This document shows positions 63,700-64,000 of a DNA stretch of 64,000 nt, one piece after another. A program made the position numbers and the translations under genes. The stretch comes from Sulfurimonas hongkongensis (GTDB lineage Bacteria > Campylobacterota > Campylobacteria > Campylobacterales > Sulfurimonadaceae), in NCBI RefSeq assembly GCF_000445475.1, contig NZ_AUPZ01000009.1:1-64000 (forward strand), written 5' to 3'. Numbering within the stretch: the first letter of the stretch is position 1; the number at the start of each line of letters is the position of its first letter. Below the pieces are notes generated by a model. That model was not told the DNA's origin. It saw only the letters and a list, made by a program, of their open reading frames with translations, and searched no databases.

Positions 63700-64000
63700 C
63701 TAAAACTTAATTTCGTTTGCACGAAGTGCATCACCAAAAGCAGCTATTACACCGTGATATTGGTAACCATTACGATCAAAAACAACCTCAGAGATCTTAG
63801 CAGTTTTAAGTTTAGCAGCAAATGCCTCACCTAGTGACGCTGCACCCTCTTTATTTGATTTGTGACCACTCTCTTTTGAATTTAATGCACAAATTGTTGT
63901 AGCACTAACATCATCGATAGCCTGTACACTCAGATAACGATTTGAACGAAACACAGAAACACGAGGAAGTGTAGCACAACCAGATATTTTCGCACGAATA
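63700..64000 (-). CDS. rplR: 50S ribosomal protein L18 (partial)
   Basis: The frame runs on past the first listed start: [14 protein letters not shown] continues upstream to [12 protein letters not shown] at the window edge, the usual N-terminal part of L18. So the visible part is about 100 residues and the real start lies beyond base 64000. It is followed by rpsE as in all spc operons. Confidence 0.95.
   Translation of the reverse strand, partial: IRAKISGCATLPRVSVFRSNRYLSVQAIDDVSATTICALNSKESGHKSNKEGAASLGEAFAAKLKTAKISEVVFDRNGYQYHGVIAAFGDALRANEIKF

Overview
The window looks like the chromosome of a Sulfurimonas-like member of the Campylobacterota (formerly Epsilonproteobacteria). It is AT-rich, its -10 boxes are almost all TATAAT without a clear -35, and its ribosomal, RNA polymerase and EF-Tu proteins are of the epsilon type. 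It also carries a Csd4/Pgp1-type peptidoglycan carboxypeptidase with the unusual Gln zinc ligand. rpoB and rpoC are separate genes, unlike the fused gene of Helicobacter. There is no rRNA, insertion sequence, prophage or CRISPR array.

Region by region. 1-19.4 kb is the transcription/translation cluster, almost all on the minus strand. In the direction of transcription it reads: four tRNAs (Thr-UGU, Tyr, Gly, Thr-GGU), tuf, rpmG, tRNA-Trp, secE, nusG, rplK, rplA, rplJ, rplL, rpoB, rpoC, rpsL, rpsG, fusA. secE and rpmG, and rpmJ further on, are short genes found by reading the minus strand directly. 19.4-27.6 kb is mixed: a GAF/HD-GYP/metallo-beta-lactamase fusion, yaaA, an rRNA methyltransferase, a DUF1566 protein, a short-chain dehydrogenase with a thioredoxin-like protein, an AEC transporter and a SagB-type oxidoreductase. 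27.6-32.7 kb is a minus operon (ferredoxin, panD, YbaB, PDZ protein, ispA, tkt). 32.8-34.8 kb holds an ACP-acyltransferase and a glycerophosphodiesterase. 34.8-35.5 kb is a gene-free, repeat-rich stretch. 35.5-39.0 kb has NifU-like, TPR, murE and an aldo/keto reductase. 39.1-42.0 kb is the alpha operon (rpmJ, rpsM, rpsK, rpsD, rpoA, rplQ).

42.3-60.6 kb separates the alpha operon from the spc operon. It encodes mainly envelope and signalling functions: two divergent LTA-synthase-like sulfatases beside an OmpR-type two-component system, a diguanylate cyclase, a radical SAM protein, a glucosaminidase, Csd4 and VanY-like peptidases, a CvfB-like S1 protein, a DNA glycosylase, an Mla lipid-transport operon with a degenerate ATPase, chorismate mutase and a cysteine-free rhodanese. 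60.6-64 kb is the end of the spc operon (rplR, rpsE, rplO, secY, map, infA), with rplR cut by the window edge.

The most unusual content is not coding. A family of structured repeats sits only in the gaps of the ribosomal/RNA polymerase cluster. Each copy has up to three hairpins with conserved loops and stems that change in a compensating way, and one locus, between nusG and rplK, is a perfect 90-bp tandem array. A second notable signal is a run of TATGAA motifs, mostly about 11 bp apart, between the two LTA-synthase paralogues, which looks like an operator for the neighbouring response regulator. Two further palindromic repeat families and a 0.5-kb stretch with terminal inverted repeats also occur.
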